Shown here in pieces: positions 1-9,842 of a DNA stretch of 64,000 nt (its first letter is position 1; each line of letters opens with the position of its first letter). A program made the position numbers and the translations under genes. This stretch comes from Leucobacter sp. Psy1 (lineage in GTDB: Bacteria; Actinomycetota; Actinomycetes; Actinomycetales; Microbacteriaceae), in the NCBI RefSeq assembly GCF_020096995.1, contig NZ_CP083692.1:124001-188000 (forward strand). The letters are read 5' to 3'. The notes beneath the pieces are model-generated. The model saw only the letters and a program-made list of their open reading frames with translations, had not been told where the DNA came from and searched no databases.

Positions 1-533
1 ATCTTGCCGTGCTCGCTGAGCGATTCGCCGAGACGGCCGGGCAACGCGAGCGTTTGCGTGACGATCCGGTGATAGGCCAGCTGATTCATCAGCAATTCAT
101 AGTGCTCGGCGAGTTTGCGGTTATCGGCGCCGGTCACGAGTGTGTGGTGGAACTCGTGCACGAGTGTGGCGTAGGCGCGGGCGTCACCCGCCTCGACGAC
201 GGAGCGTTCGTCGGCGACGTTCTGCCTGAGTGCGCGGAGTTCGACGACCTCACCCCGCTGGGCGAGGAGACCGGCGGCGAGACCCTCCAGGGACTCCTTG
301 AGCTGGAACAGCTCGAGGATCTCCCGCTCGGTTGGTTTACGCACGAACGTGCCGACGCGCGGGCGCACCTCGACGAGGCCCTCGCGCTCCAGCTGCTTGA
401 GTGCTTCGCGCACCGGGGTGCGGCTGACCTCGAACTCCTGGGCGAGCGCGATCTCGCCGAGGAGTTCACCGGGGGGTGCCGATCCGCTGACGACCATGTC
501 GCGGAGTCGATCCAGAATCGTGCCTTCTTGCAT
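1..533 (-). CDS. GntR family (FCD-type) transcriptional regulator, 3' end cut by window
   Basis: DNA-binding repressor or activator of the GntR superfamily. The N-terminal winged helix-turn-helix spans about residues 5-66, with the recognition helix around SRTPVREALKQLE (38-50) and the wing at RPRVGTFV. The rest, beginning near residue 70, matches an FCD effector domain, with an acidic and histidine-rich segment (DARAYATLVHEFHH) like the FCD metal/ligand pocket. The ATG at 533 is chosen because an in-frame stop lies two codons upstream. The C-terminus runs off the window start. It is divergent from the flavin reductase fusion at 650, which it probably controls; the two starts share a 9-bp motif. 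The ligand is unknown. Confidence 0.9.
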   Translation of the reverse strand, partial: MQEGTILDRLRDMVVSGSAPPGELLGEIALAQEFEVSRTPVREALKQLEREGLVEVRPRVGTFVRKPTEREILELFQLKESLEGLAAGLLAQRGEVVELRALRQNVADERSVVEAGDARAYATLVHEFHHTLVTGADNRKLAEHYELLMNQLAYHRIVTQTLALPGRLGESLSEHGK

Positions 534-654
534 ACATCAACCGTATCTTGCATTCATGAGCGGGTCAAGAATTCTCGTTAGTTTCCAGTGTTCTGAGTGT
601 TTCCCGATGATTTCTTGACGATTTCCGGATCGCTGTTAGCATTCCATGTATGCA
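529..654. promoter_or_regulatory. Candidate GntR operator pair in divergent intergenic region
   Basis: The 9-mer ATGTATGCA occurs at 646-654 on the plus strand and, in inverted orientation, at 529-537, each copy overlapping the start codon of one of the two divergent genes. A related TTGCATTCATG lies at 551-561. FCD-type GntR proteins usually bind short AT-containing palindromes near their own promoter, so this is a plausible autoregulatory operator. Inference only. Confidence 0.45.
615..642 (+). promoter_or_regulatory. Promoter with leaderless start for the 650 gene
   Basis: TTGACG (615-620), a 16-bp spacer and TAGCAT (637-642) form a good sigma70-like promoter. The expected transcription start falls at about 649-650, exactly on the ATG at 650, and no Shine-Dalgarno is visible upstream. 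The putative GntR motif at 646-654 overlaps the start site. Confidence 0.55.
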
Positions 655-1597
655 TCAGATCAAGGAAGCCGTGATTGGCGCGTGGGAAGCCGCGTGGGAC
701 CGGGGCGAGCTCGACGCCTTCGACACGATCCTGCATCGGGATTATCAGCGCGTGAGCACGAGTTCGAAGCGGGTGACCGACGCCGAGGCGCTCAAGCGTG
801 AGATCAGTGAGGTACGCGAAGCCTTTCCCGACCTCGTCACCACTGTCGACAGCCTGGTCATCGACGAGGCCGGTGATTCCGCTGCGATCTTCTGGAGTAC
901 CACCGGTACCTTCACGAACGATCTTCAGGGCGTGCCCGCGAGCGGTACTCGGGTTGAAACCCGGGGTTCCAATCTCGTCCAGTTCCGCGACGGCAAGATC
1001 GCGCGCGAAGAGGTGACCTGGGATCAGAGCGAGCTGCTCCGCGATCTCGGGGTGCCGTCGCTCAGATCCGCCTTCGAAGCCGATGACTCCGTGGTCGACG
1101 ATATGAGCGGCGTGCCCTCGCTCGAAGCCCTCAAAGGTTTCAACCGGCAGTTCATCACCGGCGTGACCGTCGTCACCACCATCGACGCGGAGGGGAAGCC
1201 CAGGGGGCTCGCCGCCAACTCGTACGCATCGGTATCGCTCGACCCGCCGCTCGTGCTCGTCTGCGTGCAGAAGACGACGAGCACCTACGCATCGCTCTTC
1301 AAGTCGACGCACCTCGGTATCAACATCATGAGCAACGCGCAGCGCGGCACCGTCGGTGTCTTCGCGTCGAAGGGAGCTGACAAGTTCGCCGATCTCGACT
1401 GGCACGCCGGCCCGTCGGGGAGTCCGCTCATCGACGGATCCGCAGCTTCCATCGAGGCAGAGATCAAGGAGCGGTTCCAGGCCAAAACCCACACCGTGTT
1501 CATCGCGAAGGTGACGCACGCCGAACTCTCCGACGTCGAGCCCATGGTCTACAAGGCCGGCCGCTTCTTCGACGGCGCACAGCTCAACGAGCTCTGA
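650..1597 (+). CDS. SnoaL-like/NTF2 domain fused to flavin reductase (FMN-binding) domain
   Basis: A 315-residue two-domain protein. Residues 1 to about 130 resemble the SnoaL-like ester cyclase/NTF2 fold (WEAAWDRGELDAFDTIL, FRDGKIAREEVTWD). After a short linker, residues from about 157 to 312 match the flavin reductase-like FMN-binding family that includes HpaC (FNRQFITGVTVVTT, GLAANSYASVSLDPP, GINIMS). Such reductases make reduced FMN with NAD(P)H for a partner monooxygenase; no monooxygenase lies in this window. The start at 650 fits a leaderless transcript. It precedes a BCCT transporter and an alcohol dehydrogenase, suggesting a small catabolic unit under the divergent GntR protein. The two domains are normally separate proteins. 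Confidence 0.8.
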   Translation: MHQIKEAVIGAWEAAWDRGELDAFDTILHRDYQRVSTSSKRVTDAEALKREISEVREAFPDLVTTVDSLVIDEAGDSAAIFWSTTGTFTNDLQGVPASGTRVETRGSNLVQFRDGKIAREEVTWDQSELLRDLGVPSLRSAFEADDSVVDDMSGVPSLEALKGFNRQFITGVTVVTTIDAEGKPRGLAANSYASVSLDPPLVLVCVQKTTSTYASLFKSTHLGINIMSNAQRGTVGVFASKGADKFADLDWHAGPSGSPLIDGSAASIEAEIKERFQAKTHTVFIAKVTHAELSDVEPMVYKAGRFFDGAQLNEL

Positions 1598-1699
1598 GCT
1601 CGCTCACCACCCCGGTCCGGTAGCCGATGCCGAACCAGCTCAACCTCCCCATGCGGCTGTCCATCCGGGCAGCCACCCCGACACAAGGACGTGTACGCC

Positions 1700-3400
1700 A
1701 TGCAAGTAGACGGACGCCAGCCAGAATCTGAGCCCGGTGCCGATCCTTCGATCGCGATCGGCACCAGACAGAGCGAAACGGATTTCGCGACATCGTCCTT
1801 CGCGGTGCGAGAGGCGGACCGGAAGCGGGGGCGGCCAGGGGTCGTGTTCCTCGTCTCTGTCGCGTTGATCATCGCCTTCGTCGTCTGGGCTGCTGTAGCG
1901 CCGGAGCGGCTCGGTGGCGTCATGACCGAGGCCTCGAACTGGGCGGCGCAGAACATCGGCTGGGCATATCTCGTGGTGACGGGCGCGTGCATCATCCTGA
2001 TGCTGTTCCTCGGCTTCAGCCGTTACGGGCGTATCCGCCTCGGCGAGGATCACGACCGACCCGAGTACTCCCGGTGGGCGTGGATCGCCATGATTCTCGG
2101 AGCGGTCATGGGCATCGGGCTCATCAGCTACGGTGCAGCCGAACCGATGACGCACTTCATGGTCCCCCCGCACGGTCTCGCCGAGCCCGAGACGATCGAC
2201 GCCGCGGTCACCGCGATGCAGTTCTCCTACTTCGACTGGGGACCGAACGCGTGGGCGCTCTTCGGAGTCTTCGGACTCGCGATCGCTTACTCCACCCACC
2301 GACGGCACAATTCCGGATTGATCTCTCCCATGCTGCGACCCGTGCTGGGGAGGAGCATGGACGGGTGGGCGGGTAAAGCCATCGACATCTTCACCGTGCT
2401 CGCCACGCTCTTCGGAACCACCACCTCCCTCGGTCTCGGAGCATCGCAGATCGCCGAAGGGATGAACCGGTTGACGGGCATCTCCACCGACCTCTTCGTG
2501 CAAATCGTCATCATCGCGGGCGTGACCGTCATCTTCACGCTCTCAGCGCTCTCCGGAATCGGACGCGGCATCAAGTGGGTCAGTCAGATCACCATGATCG
2601 GCGCGGCACTCCTCGGCGTCTATGTGCTCGTCATCGGGCCGACGAGCTTCATCAGCAACCTCTACTTCCGGTCATTCGGACAGTTCATCGGTGAGTTCCC
2701 GATGGTAGCCCTCCTGACGCCCGGATCGCCGGAAGATCTGCAGTGGATGCAGTGGTGGACCTACTTCATGATGGCGTGGTGGCTGAGCTGGGGCGCCTTC
2801 GTCGGCATCTTCCTCGCCGCGATCTCCAAGGGCAGGACCATCCGAGAGTTCGTGGCGGTCGTCCTGGGCGTGCCCACCATCGTCTTCTCCCTGTGGTTCA
2901 CCATCTTCGGCGGAACTGCGATACACCTCGAGATGTTCGGAGGCACCGGTATCGGAGAAGCAACCCTCGCGGATACCAACGTCACCTTCTTCGCGCTGCT
3001 CGCCGAACTGCCGCTCTCGACGATCACCTCAATCCTTACTGTGATCATGGTCGTGCTGTACTTCGTCACCGGCGCAGATTCGAATACCTTCGTACTCAGC
3101 TCCCTCACGTCCCGCGGCACGTTGAAACCCACGAAGACCGTGCTCGGCATCTGGGGGGTGCTCACCGGCGTGTGCGCGATCGTGCTGCTCATCGTCGGAG
3201 GGCTCCAGGCGCTCCAGCAGGCCGCGATCCTCTCCGCGATCCCGTTCACCGTGATCGTGTCCCTCCTCGGCGTCTCGCTCGTCAAAGAACTGCGCAACGA
3301 TGCGAGATTCGCGGGCACACGCCCCGTCACCCGAGACGAGATGCGTCGAGCCCTCAACGTCCATCCCGATCGGTCCGATGGTCGCTCCTCACGGGAGTAG
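1700..3400 (+). CDS. BCCT family betaine/choline/carnitine-type transporter
   Basis: Integral membrane secondary transporter of about 566 residues with a cytosolic N-terminus of about 45 residues and some 12 hydrophobic segments. The Trp-rich family signature (WWTYFMMAWWLSWGAFVG) lies near residue 352, followed by GRTIREF. Typical substrates are quaternary amines such as glycine betaine, choline or carnitine, taken up with sodium or protons; the exact substrate cannot be read. The ATG at 1700 is preferred over GTG 1691 because AAGGAC (1685-1690) then has proper spacing. It lies about 100 nt downstream of the flavin reductase fusion and 81 nt upstream of the alcohol dehydrogenase, so the three may be one operon. 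Confidence 0.92.
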   Translation: MQVDGRQPESEPGADPSIAIGTRQSETDFATSSFAVREADRKRGRPGVVFLVSVALIIAFVVWAAVAPERLGGVMTEASNWAAQNIGWAYLVVTGACIILMLFLGFSRYGRIRLGEDHDRPEYSRWAWIAMILGAVMGIGLISYGAAEPMTHFMVPPHGLAEPETIDAAVTAMQFSYFDWGPNAWALFGVFGLAIAYSTHRRHNSGLISPMLRPVLGRSMDGWAGKAIDIFTVLATLFGTTTSLGLGASQIAEGMNRLTGISTDLFVQIVIIAGVTVIFTLSALSGIGRGIKWVSQITMIGAALLGVYVLVIGPTSFISNLYFRSFGQFIGEFPMVALLTPGSPEDLQWMQWWTYFMMAWWLSWGAFVGIFLAAISKGRTIREFVAVVLGVPTIVFSLWFTIFGGTAIHLEMFGGTGIGEATLADTNVTFFALLAELPLSTITSILTVIMVVLYFVTGADSNTFVLSSLTSRGTLKPTKTVLGIWGVLTGVCAIVLLIVGGLQALQQAAILSAIPFTVIVSLLGVSLVKELRNDARFAGTRPVTRDEMRRALNVHPDRSDGRSSRE

Positions 3401-3438
3401 CCTGGAGGGAGGACGCCGATCCGACGCCCTGTACGACC

Positions 3439-3461
3439 GCTCCGACGCCCACCGTCGGAGC
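3439..3461 (+). other. Perfect 9-bp hairpin between BCCT transporter and alcohol dehydrogenase
   Basis: GCTCCGACG (3439-3447) and CGTCGGAGC (3453-3461) form a perfect 9-bp stem with a 5-nt loop, about 20 nt before the next start codon. No U-run follows, so it may stabilise or process the mRNA, or attenuate transcription, rather than act as a simple terminator. Confidence 0.5.
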
Positions 3462-3481
3462 CGACTGAGACAGGAGATCTC

Positions 3482-4522
3482 ATGCGCGCAGTGACCTACG
3501 TGAAGAACGACACCGTTGAGCTGCAGGAGAAGCCGAAGCCCGAGATCCAGCCGGACGAGGTACTGCTCCGCGTCGGCGGTGCAGGTCTCTGCCACTCGGA
3601 CATCGCCATCATCGGCATGGGCGACGACAACCCGCTCATCGGCAGCACCCTCGGCCACGAGGTCGCCGGCACCGTCGAGCAGATCGGCGACGATGTCACC
3701 GGCTGGAAAGCCGGCGACAGCGCACTCGTCGCGCTCATCCTCGCGTGCGGGCAGTGCCGCGAGTGCCTTGCCGGGCGCGATAACCAGTGCGAGGTGGCGT
3801 ACCCCCGCGATGCACTCGCCCCCCTCTCGCCCGGCATCGGATCGCCCGGCGGCATGGCCGACTACATCGCCGTGAAGGCGCACCACCTCGATCCGCTCGG
3901 CGACCTCGACCCCGTCGACGCTGCGCCCCTCGCCGACGCTGCACTCACGCCCATCCACGCGATCAACACCGTCCGCGACCGCCTCGTCGGCGACGCGACC
4001 GTCGTCACCATCGGACTCGGCGGGCTCGGACACATGGCGCTGCAGATCCTCGCCGCCACGACGGGCGCGCGGATCATCGCCCTCGACACCGACGCGGAGA
4101 AGCTGAAGTACGCAGAGTCTCACGGGGCAGACCTCGCCCTGCAGAGCGACGGCTCCGCCGCTGAGCGGATCCTCTCCGAGACCGGCGGCCGCGGCGCGGA
4201 TGTGGTCTTCGACTTCGTCGGAGTGCAGCCGACCGTCGACCTCGCGCTCGCCGTCGTCGCCGGTGGCGGCGCGATCCGCTTCGTCGGGCTCGGCAACGGT
4301 GCGTTCGAGTACGTGGCAGGCAGCGGCACTCCGCTGCCGTGGGGCGTCAACATCGAGCGCGCCTACGGGGGCACGCGCTCCGACATGCGGCAGGCGATCG
4401 CACTCGCCCGTGCGGGGAAGATCGGCGTGGAGGTCGTGCGCTATCCGCTCGACGACGCCCTGCAGGCCTTCGACGACCTGCACCACGGGCGCGTGCAGGG
4501 CCGCGCCGTGCTGGTGCCGTAA
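3482..4522 (+). CDS. Zinc-dependent alcohol dehydrogenase (MDR family)
   Basis: Medium-chain NAD(P)-dependent alcohol dehydrogenase of 346 residues. The catalytic zinc ligand Cys37 is in GLCHSD and the GHE pair at 59-60 is present. The structural zinc loop has all four cysteines (Cys89, 92, 95 and 103). The Rossmann motif GLGGLG lies at 178-183, followed by ALDTD, whose Asp suggests NAD rather than NADP. The Shine-Dalgarno AGGAG (3472-3476) is 5 nt from the ATG. Position behind the flavin reductase fusion and BCCT transporter suggests oxidation of an alcohol formed from the imported compound; the substrate is unknown. Confidence 0.92.
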   Translation: MRAVTYVKNDTVELQEKPKPEIQPDEVLLRVGGAGLCHSDIAIIGMGDDNPLIGSTLGHEVAGTVEQIGDDVTGWKAGDSALVALILACGQCRECLAGRDNQCEVAYPRDALAPLSPGIGSPGGMADYIAVKAHHLDPLGDLDPVDAAPLADAALTPIHAINTVRDRLVGDATVVTIGLGGLGHMALQILAATTGARIIALDTDAEKLKYAESHGADLALQSDGSAAERILSETGGRGADVVFDFVGVQPTVDLALAVVAGGGAIRFVGLGNGAFEYVAGSGTPLPWGVNIERAYGGTRSDMRQAIALARAGKIGVEVVRYPLDDALQAFDDLHHGRVQGRAVLVP

Positions 4523-4536
4523 GCCGACTCTGACCG

Positions 4537-4557
4537 AGCGGGCACGGCCCGCCCGCT
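4537..4557 (+). terminator. Hairpin terminator candidate after alcohol dehydrogenase
   Basis: AGCGGGC (4537-4543) pairs with GCCCGCT (4551-4557) around a 7-nt loop, 15 nt after the stop codon. There is no clear U-tract, as is common for terminators in high-GC actinobacteria. Confidence 0.45.
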
Positions 4558-4644
4558 TCAGTGGAGGGTTTCGCAGGTTATGTCCCATGAATTGCGTGCG
4601 GAATCCTCCACTGATCGGCCGGTGTCCGCCGTGGCCCGCCGAAC

Positions 4645-5625
4645 CTAGCCCGGATGACTCCAGCCTCGTGCTCGGAGTGCGGTGGCGACGGCCGCTCGAA
4701 GTCGGTCCGGTTCGCGGTAGAGCATGCGGGCCGTGACGCGGATCATCGTCCAGCCTGCTGCGGCGTATGCCTGCTGCTTCTCGATGTCTCGATTCCATTG
4801 GCGGACGCTGGTGCGGTGGTGGTCCCCCTCGTATTCAAGGGCGACCCGGAACTTGGGAAATGCGAGCTCCGACGCCCCGAGCAGACGACCGTGTGCGTTC
4901 CTCACATCGAAGTCGAGTTCGGGGCGCGGGAGGCCCCATTCTCGGCAGCGGAGCCGCAGATGCGTCTCGGGAGGCGAGGCGCTTTGTGTTGAGAGCAGCG
5001 GGAGTGCTTCCCGGAGTGCAACGATTCCGGGGCGGCGACCGCGACTCATGGTGGCGGCAAACTCGGTCACGGTTGTGAGCGCCGGAGCTTCGAGTCGACG
5101 GGTGCCGGGGACTCGCGCTTCATGGATGAGCGAGTCGCCGAGCGCCACCCGTTCGTCCCGGCTGAGGCGTGGACCGAGAGTGCACCACAGTGAGGCCGGG
5201 GTCACGACCCGAAGCCCGCGGTGAATCGTCACCGTCACGAGGTGTTCTCGGTAGGTGGTGCCGTGTATGCCGAGTTTGCGCGGTGGACGACGAGGCGCGA
5301 AGGCCCCCACTTCGAGATCGTCGGTGGTCGCGGGCGGCACGGGGGCTCCCCAGATCACGGCCGCTGTGGTGCCGGAGAAGAAGGTGTGGTGCGGCAGGGA
5401 TGACACGAGCAGGTTGATGCGCTCCCACTGGCGTCGTCTCCATGCCGCCGAGGGGTGTTCCTCCTGGATACGGTGGGGGAACGGCCTGATCCGATACACC
5501 CCTCTGATGAGTCGCTCGAGATCGGTTCCCTGCAGGCGACCCCGTCCCACTCCCGCCGCCAGGGCTTCGGCCGTCGTGAAGACGCTCCCGAGCGAGGGCG
5601 GAAGCGGTGCGGGCCGGCGCGACAT
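4645..5625 (-). CDS. AbiEi-like N-terminus with Vsr/DUF559-like endonuclease domain
   Basis: A 326-residue protein of a family frequent and variable in actinobacteria. The first 60 or so residues (FTTAEALAAGVGRGRLQG, LIRGVYRI) resemble the winged-helix 'gatekeeper' seen in AbiEi-like antitoxins. The C-terminal part (from about residue 215) resembles a Vsr/DUF559 PD-(D/E)XK fold: an acidic residue after SPPETHLRLR, then FRVALEYEGDHHR, a WNRDIEKQQAYAAAGW helix and a final IRVTA strand. Function is unknown; no adjacent toxin, methylase or mobile element is visible. It may be a housekeeping nuclease-like protein or a decayed defence factor. Confidence 0.75.
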   Translation of the reverse strand: MSRRPAPLPPSLGSVFTTAEALAAGVGRGRLQGTDLERLIRGVYRIRPFPHRIQEEHPSAAWRRRQWERINLLVSSLPHHTFFSGTTAAVIWGAPVPPATTDDLEVGAFAPRRPPRKLGIHGTTYREHLVTVTIHRGLRVVTPASLWCTLGPRLSRDERVALGDSLIHEARVPGTRRLEAPALTTVTEFAATMSRGRRPGIVALREALPLLSTQSASPPETHLRLRCREWGLPRPELDFDVRNAHGRLLGASELAFPKFRVALEYEGDHHRTSVRQWNRDIEKQQAYAAAGWTMIRVTARMLYREPDRLRAAVATALRARGWSHPG

Positions 5626-5858
5626 GGCTTCAGTCTGATCGAGTCCCTGTCGAAGCGCCGGCTTTCGCGCAGGGTTGTGAATAACTCGCTGTCGCTCACG
5701 TGCCGCGAGCAGTGCGCTCGCCGCATCGCTCGTTGACGTCTATTCGGTGGCGCGTTGCGCATGGAATGAGCCACGAATAGCATGCGAGACCGTACACCGA
5801 ACGGCGGCCCCGGCCCCGGTCCGGGGCGCGCAACGCCGCACCCCGGACCGTGTGCGCC

Positions 5859-7786
<1,928 letters not shown>

Positions 7787-7932
7787 GACCACCAGTCTAC
7801 TTCGCACCACCGACATCCGCGGGGCGGCGGCCGACGGTGCCGAGGTGGCTGAAGGGTCCGTTCTCGGCGCCGCGTCGAAACGTCAGTGGCCGGGCGTATG
7901 CTGTCTGGGTCCCGACGCGCCGGTCGGGTCAC

Positions 7933-7950
7933 GGGGCGCGCGGGCGCCCC
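7933..7950 (+). other. GC hairpin in the leader of the MFS efflux gene
   Basis: GGGGCGC (7933-7939) and GCGCCCC (7944-7950) form a perfect 7-bp stem with a GCGG loop, just upstream of the purine-rich ribosome binding site (about 7955-7962) of the MFS gene. A TATGCT at 7897-7902 could be the -10 element, putting the hairpin in the 5' leader. Confidence 0.4.
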
Positions 7951-7968
7951 GAATGAGAGAGGTCGTCG

Positions 7969-9450
7969 ATGTCTGTGAACAGCGCTCCCATCAGGCCGTG
8001 GGCCGCACTCTGGGCGATGGTGATCGGGTTCTTCATGATCCTGGTGGACACCACGATCGTGTCCGTCGCGAACCCCTCGATCATGAGCGGACTCGGCGCT
8101 TCGCTGACGGCGACGCTGTGGGCGACGAGCGCGTACCTGCTTGCGTACGCGGTTCCGCTGCTGATCACGGGGCGGCTCGGCGATCGCTTCGGCCAGCGGA
8201 GGGTCTACCTCATCGGTCTCACGGTCTTCACGGTGTCCTCGCTCGCCTGCGGGCTGGCTGGCGACATCACGACGTTGATCGTCGCGCGCGTGTTCCAGGG
8301 GCTCGGTGCCGCGCTCATGACCCCCCAGACGATGGCGGTCATCACCCGGATCTTCGGCCCGCGCGAGCGCGGTTCCGCCATGGCGGTGTGGGGCGTCACT
8401 GCCGGGGTGGCGACGCTCGTCGGCCCGATCCTCGGCGGCTTCCTGCTCGACGGGTTCGGGTGGGAGTGGATCTTCTTCATCAACGTGCCGGTCGGTGTCG
8501 TCGCGTTCGTGCTCGCACTGAAGTATGTGCCGAAGCTCGAGACGAGCGCGCACCGCTTCGATCTGCTCGGTGTGCTGCTCAGCGCAGTCGGCATGTTTCT
8601 GGTGGTGTTCGGGATCCAGGAGGGCGAGGCCTTCGACTGGGGTCGCATCTGGGGGCCCATCACGGTGTGGATGCTGATCGCTGCGGGTGCCGTCTTCCTG
8701 GCGCTGTTCGTCCTGTGGCAGCGGGTGCAGCGGGGTGAGCCGTTGATGCCGCTCTCCCTGTTCCGCAACCGCAACTTCTCGGTCGGTTCGGCGACGATCG
8801 TGACGGTGGGCGCGACGGTGACGGCGCTCGGACTGCCGATCATGTTCTACTTCCAGCTGGTGGACGGCCTCACCCCGACCCGCGCCGCGCTCATGCTCGT
8901 GCCGATGGCGGTCGTGTCAGTGGCGATGGCTCGCCCCGTCGGCCGTTACATCGACGCTCACGATGCGCGCCGCGTCTCGACCGTCGGGCTCGCGCTCATG
9001 GCGATCGGTCTCGTCGGCTACGGGGCGATGATGTGGGTGCAGGTCCCGGTGCTCTGGATGCTCGTGCCGAGCGCCGTACTCGGGTTCGGCAACGCGTTCA
9101 TGTGGGGGCCGCTCGCGTCGATCACGACGTTCAGCCTCGACCGATCGCTGGCCGGGGCCGGATCAGGGGTGTACAACACTGGCCGTCAGGTGGGCGCTGT
9201 CTTGGGCGCCGCTGGAGTAGCGGCGCTCATGGAGGGGCGCATCACGGCGCAGCTCGGCGCCGGCGCCGGCGGGCCAGGGGAAGCTGCCGGGCAGCTTCCC
9301 GAGGCGCTCCGCGAGGGGTTCGGGATCGCGATGGCCCAGTCGCTGATCCTGCCGGTCTCCGCCATCGTCGTGGGTCTGCTGCTCACGCTCTGCTTCGCCC
9401 CGCGCCCCGCGCAGACGCGCACCGAGTCGGTGGCGGTCGCCGCGAAGTAA
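7969..9450 (+). CDS. DHA2-type MFS multidrug efflux transporter
   Basis: Proton-driven exporter of the EmrB/QacA (14-helix) group, 493 residues with hydrophobic segments along the whole length. It has the TM1 acidic motif (FFMILVDTTIVSVA), motif A GRLGDRFGQRR between helices 2 and 3, and the antiporter motif C (GVATLVGPILGG). Family members expel drugs, dyes or toxic metabolites. It is divergent from xth and stands alone, with no adjacent regulator. The next gene is 71 nt downstream. Confidence 0.93.
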   Translation: MSVNSAPIRPWAALWAMVIGFFMILVDTTIVSVANPSIMSGLGASLTATLWATSAYLLAYAVPLLITGRLGDRFGQRRVYLIGLTVFTVSSLACGLAGDITTLIVARVFQGLGAALMTPQTMAVITRIFGPRERGSAMAVWGVTAGVATLVGPILGGFLLDGFGWEWIFFINVPVGVVAFVLALKYVPKLETSAHRFDLLGVLLSAVGMFLVVFGIQEGEAFDWGRIWGPITVWMLIAAGAVFLALFVLWQRVQRGEPLMPLSLFRNRNFSVGSATIVTVGATVTALGLPIMFYFQLVDGLTPTRAALMLVPMAVVSVAMARPVGRYIDAHDARRVSTVGLALMAIGLVGYGAMMWVQVPVLWMLVPSAVLGFGNAFMWGPLASITTFSLDRSLAGAGSGVYNTGRQVGAVLGAAGVAALMEGRITAQLGAGAGGPGEAAGQLPEALREGFGIAMAQSLILPVSAIVVGLLLTLCFAPRPAQTRTESVAVAAK

Positions 9451-9521
9451 CGATCTCGTCCGGGTGGTCGGGCTGCCCGTACTCTGGTGGCAAGACCGTC
9501 CGTGACCCGAAGGGATTCCCT

Positions 9522-9824
9522 ATGCTGCTCGCATTCTCCGTCGCCCCGTCTGGAACGGGCCGGGCGGACGGCTCCGTGCACGACGCCGTCGCCGCTGCCG
9601 TGCAGGTGGTCCGCGATTCCGGGCTGCCCAACCGCACTGACGCCATGTTCACGACCGTCGAGGGGGAGTGGGACGAGGTATTCGACGTGGTGAAGCGCGC
9701 GACGGAGGCGGTGGCGCCGTTCGGGTCCCGCATCTCGCTGGTGATGAAGGCCGACATCCGCCCCGGATACACCGGTGAGCTGGACGGCAAGCTCGAGCGC
9801 ATGGAATCGGCCCTGGAAACGTAG
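9522..9824 (+). CDS. MTH1187/YkoF-type thiamine-binding protein
   Basis: A 100-residue protein of the DUF77 family (small ferredoxin-like fold, tetrameric, binding thiamine or a related pyrimidine). Characteristic features are the N-terminal LLAFSVAPSG strand, the SVHDAVAAAVQVVRDSGL helix, the TMFTTVEGEWDEVFDVVKRA-like segment and SLVMKADIRPGY. The ATG at 9522 has GAAGGG about 8 nt upstream. No thiamine genes are nearby, so the role (thiamine sequestration or transport) is inferred from the family. Confidence 0.85.
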   Translation: MLLAFSVAPSGTGRADGSVHDAVAAAVQVVRDSGLPNRTDAMFTTVEGEWDEVFDVVKRATEAVAPFGSRISLVMKADIRPGYTGELDGKLERMESALET

Positions 9825-9842
9825 CGTCCGGGGTGGCTGACG

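Noticed and set aside
3389..4798. 469-codon minus-strand open frame opposite the alcohol dehydrogenase
   Set aside because: No family features, overlaps a complete MDR enzyme and runs into the nuclease-domain gene.
5813..5827. GCCCCGG/CCGGGGC repeat downstream of trpS
   Set aside because: Arms are separated by one base only, so a real hairpin would have at most about 5 pairs in a very GC-rich stretch; weak as a terminator call.
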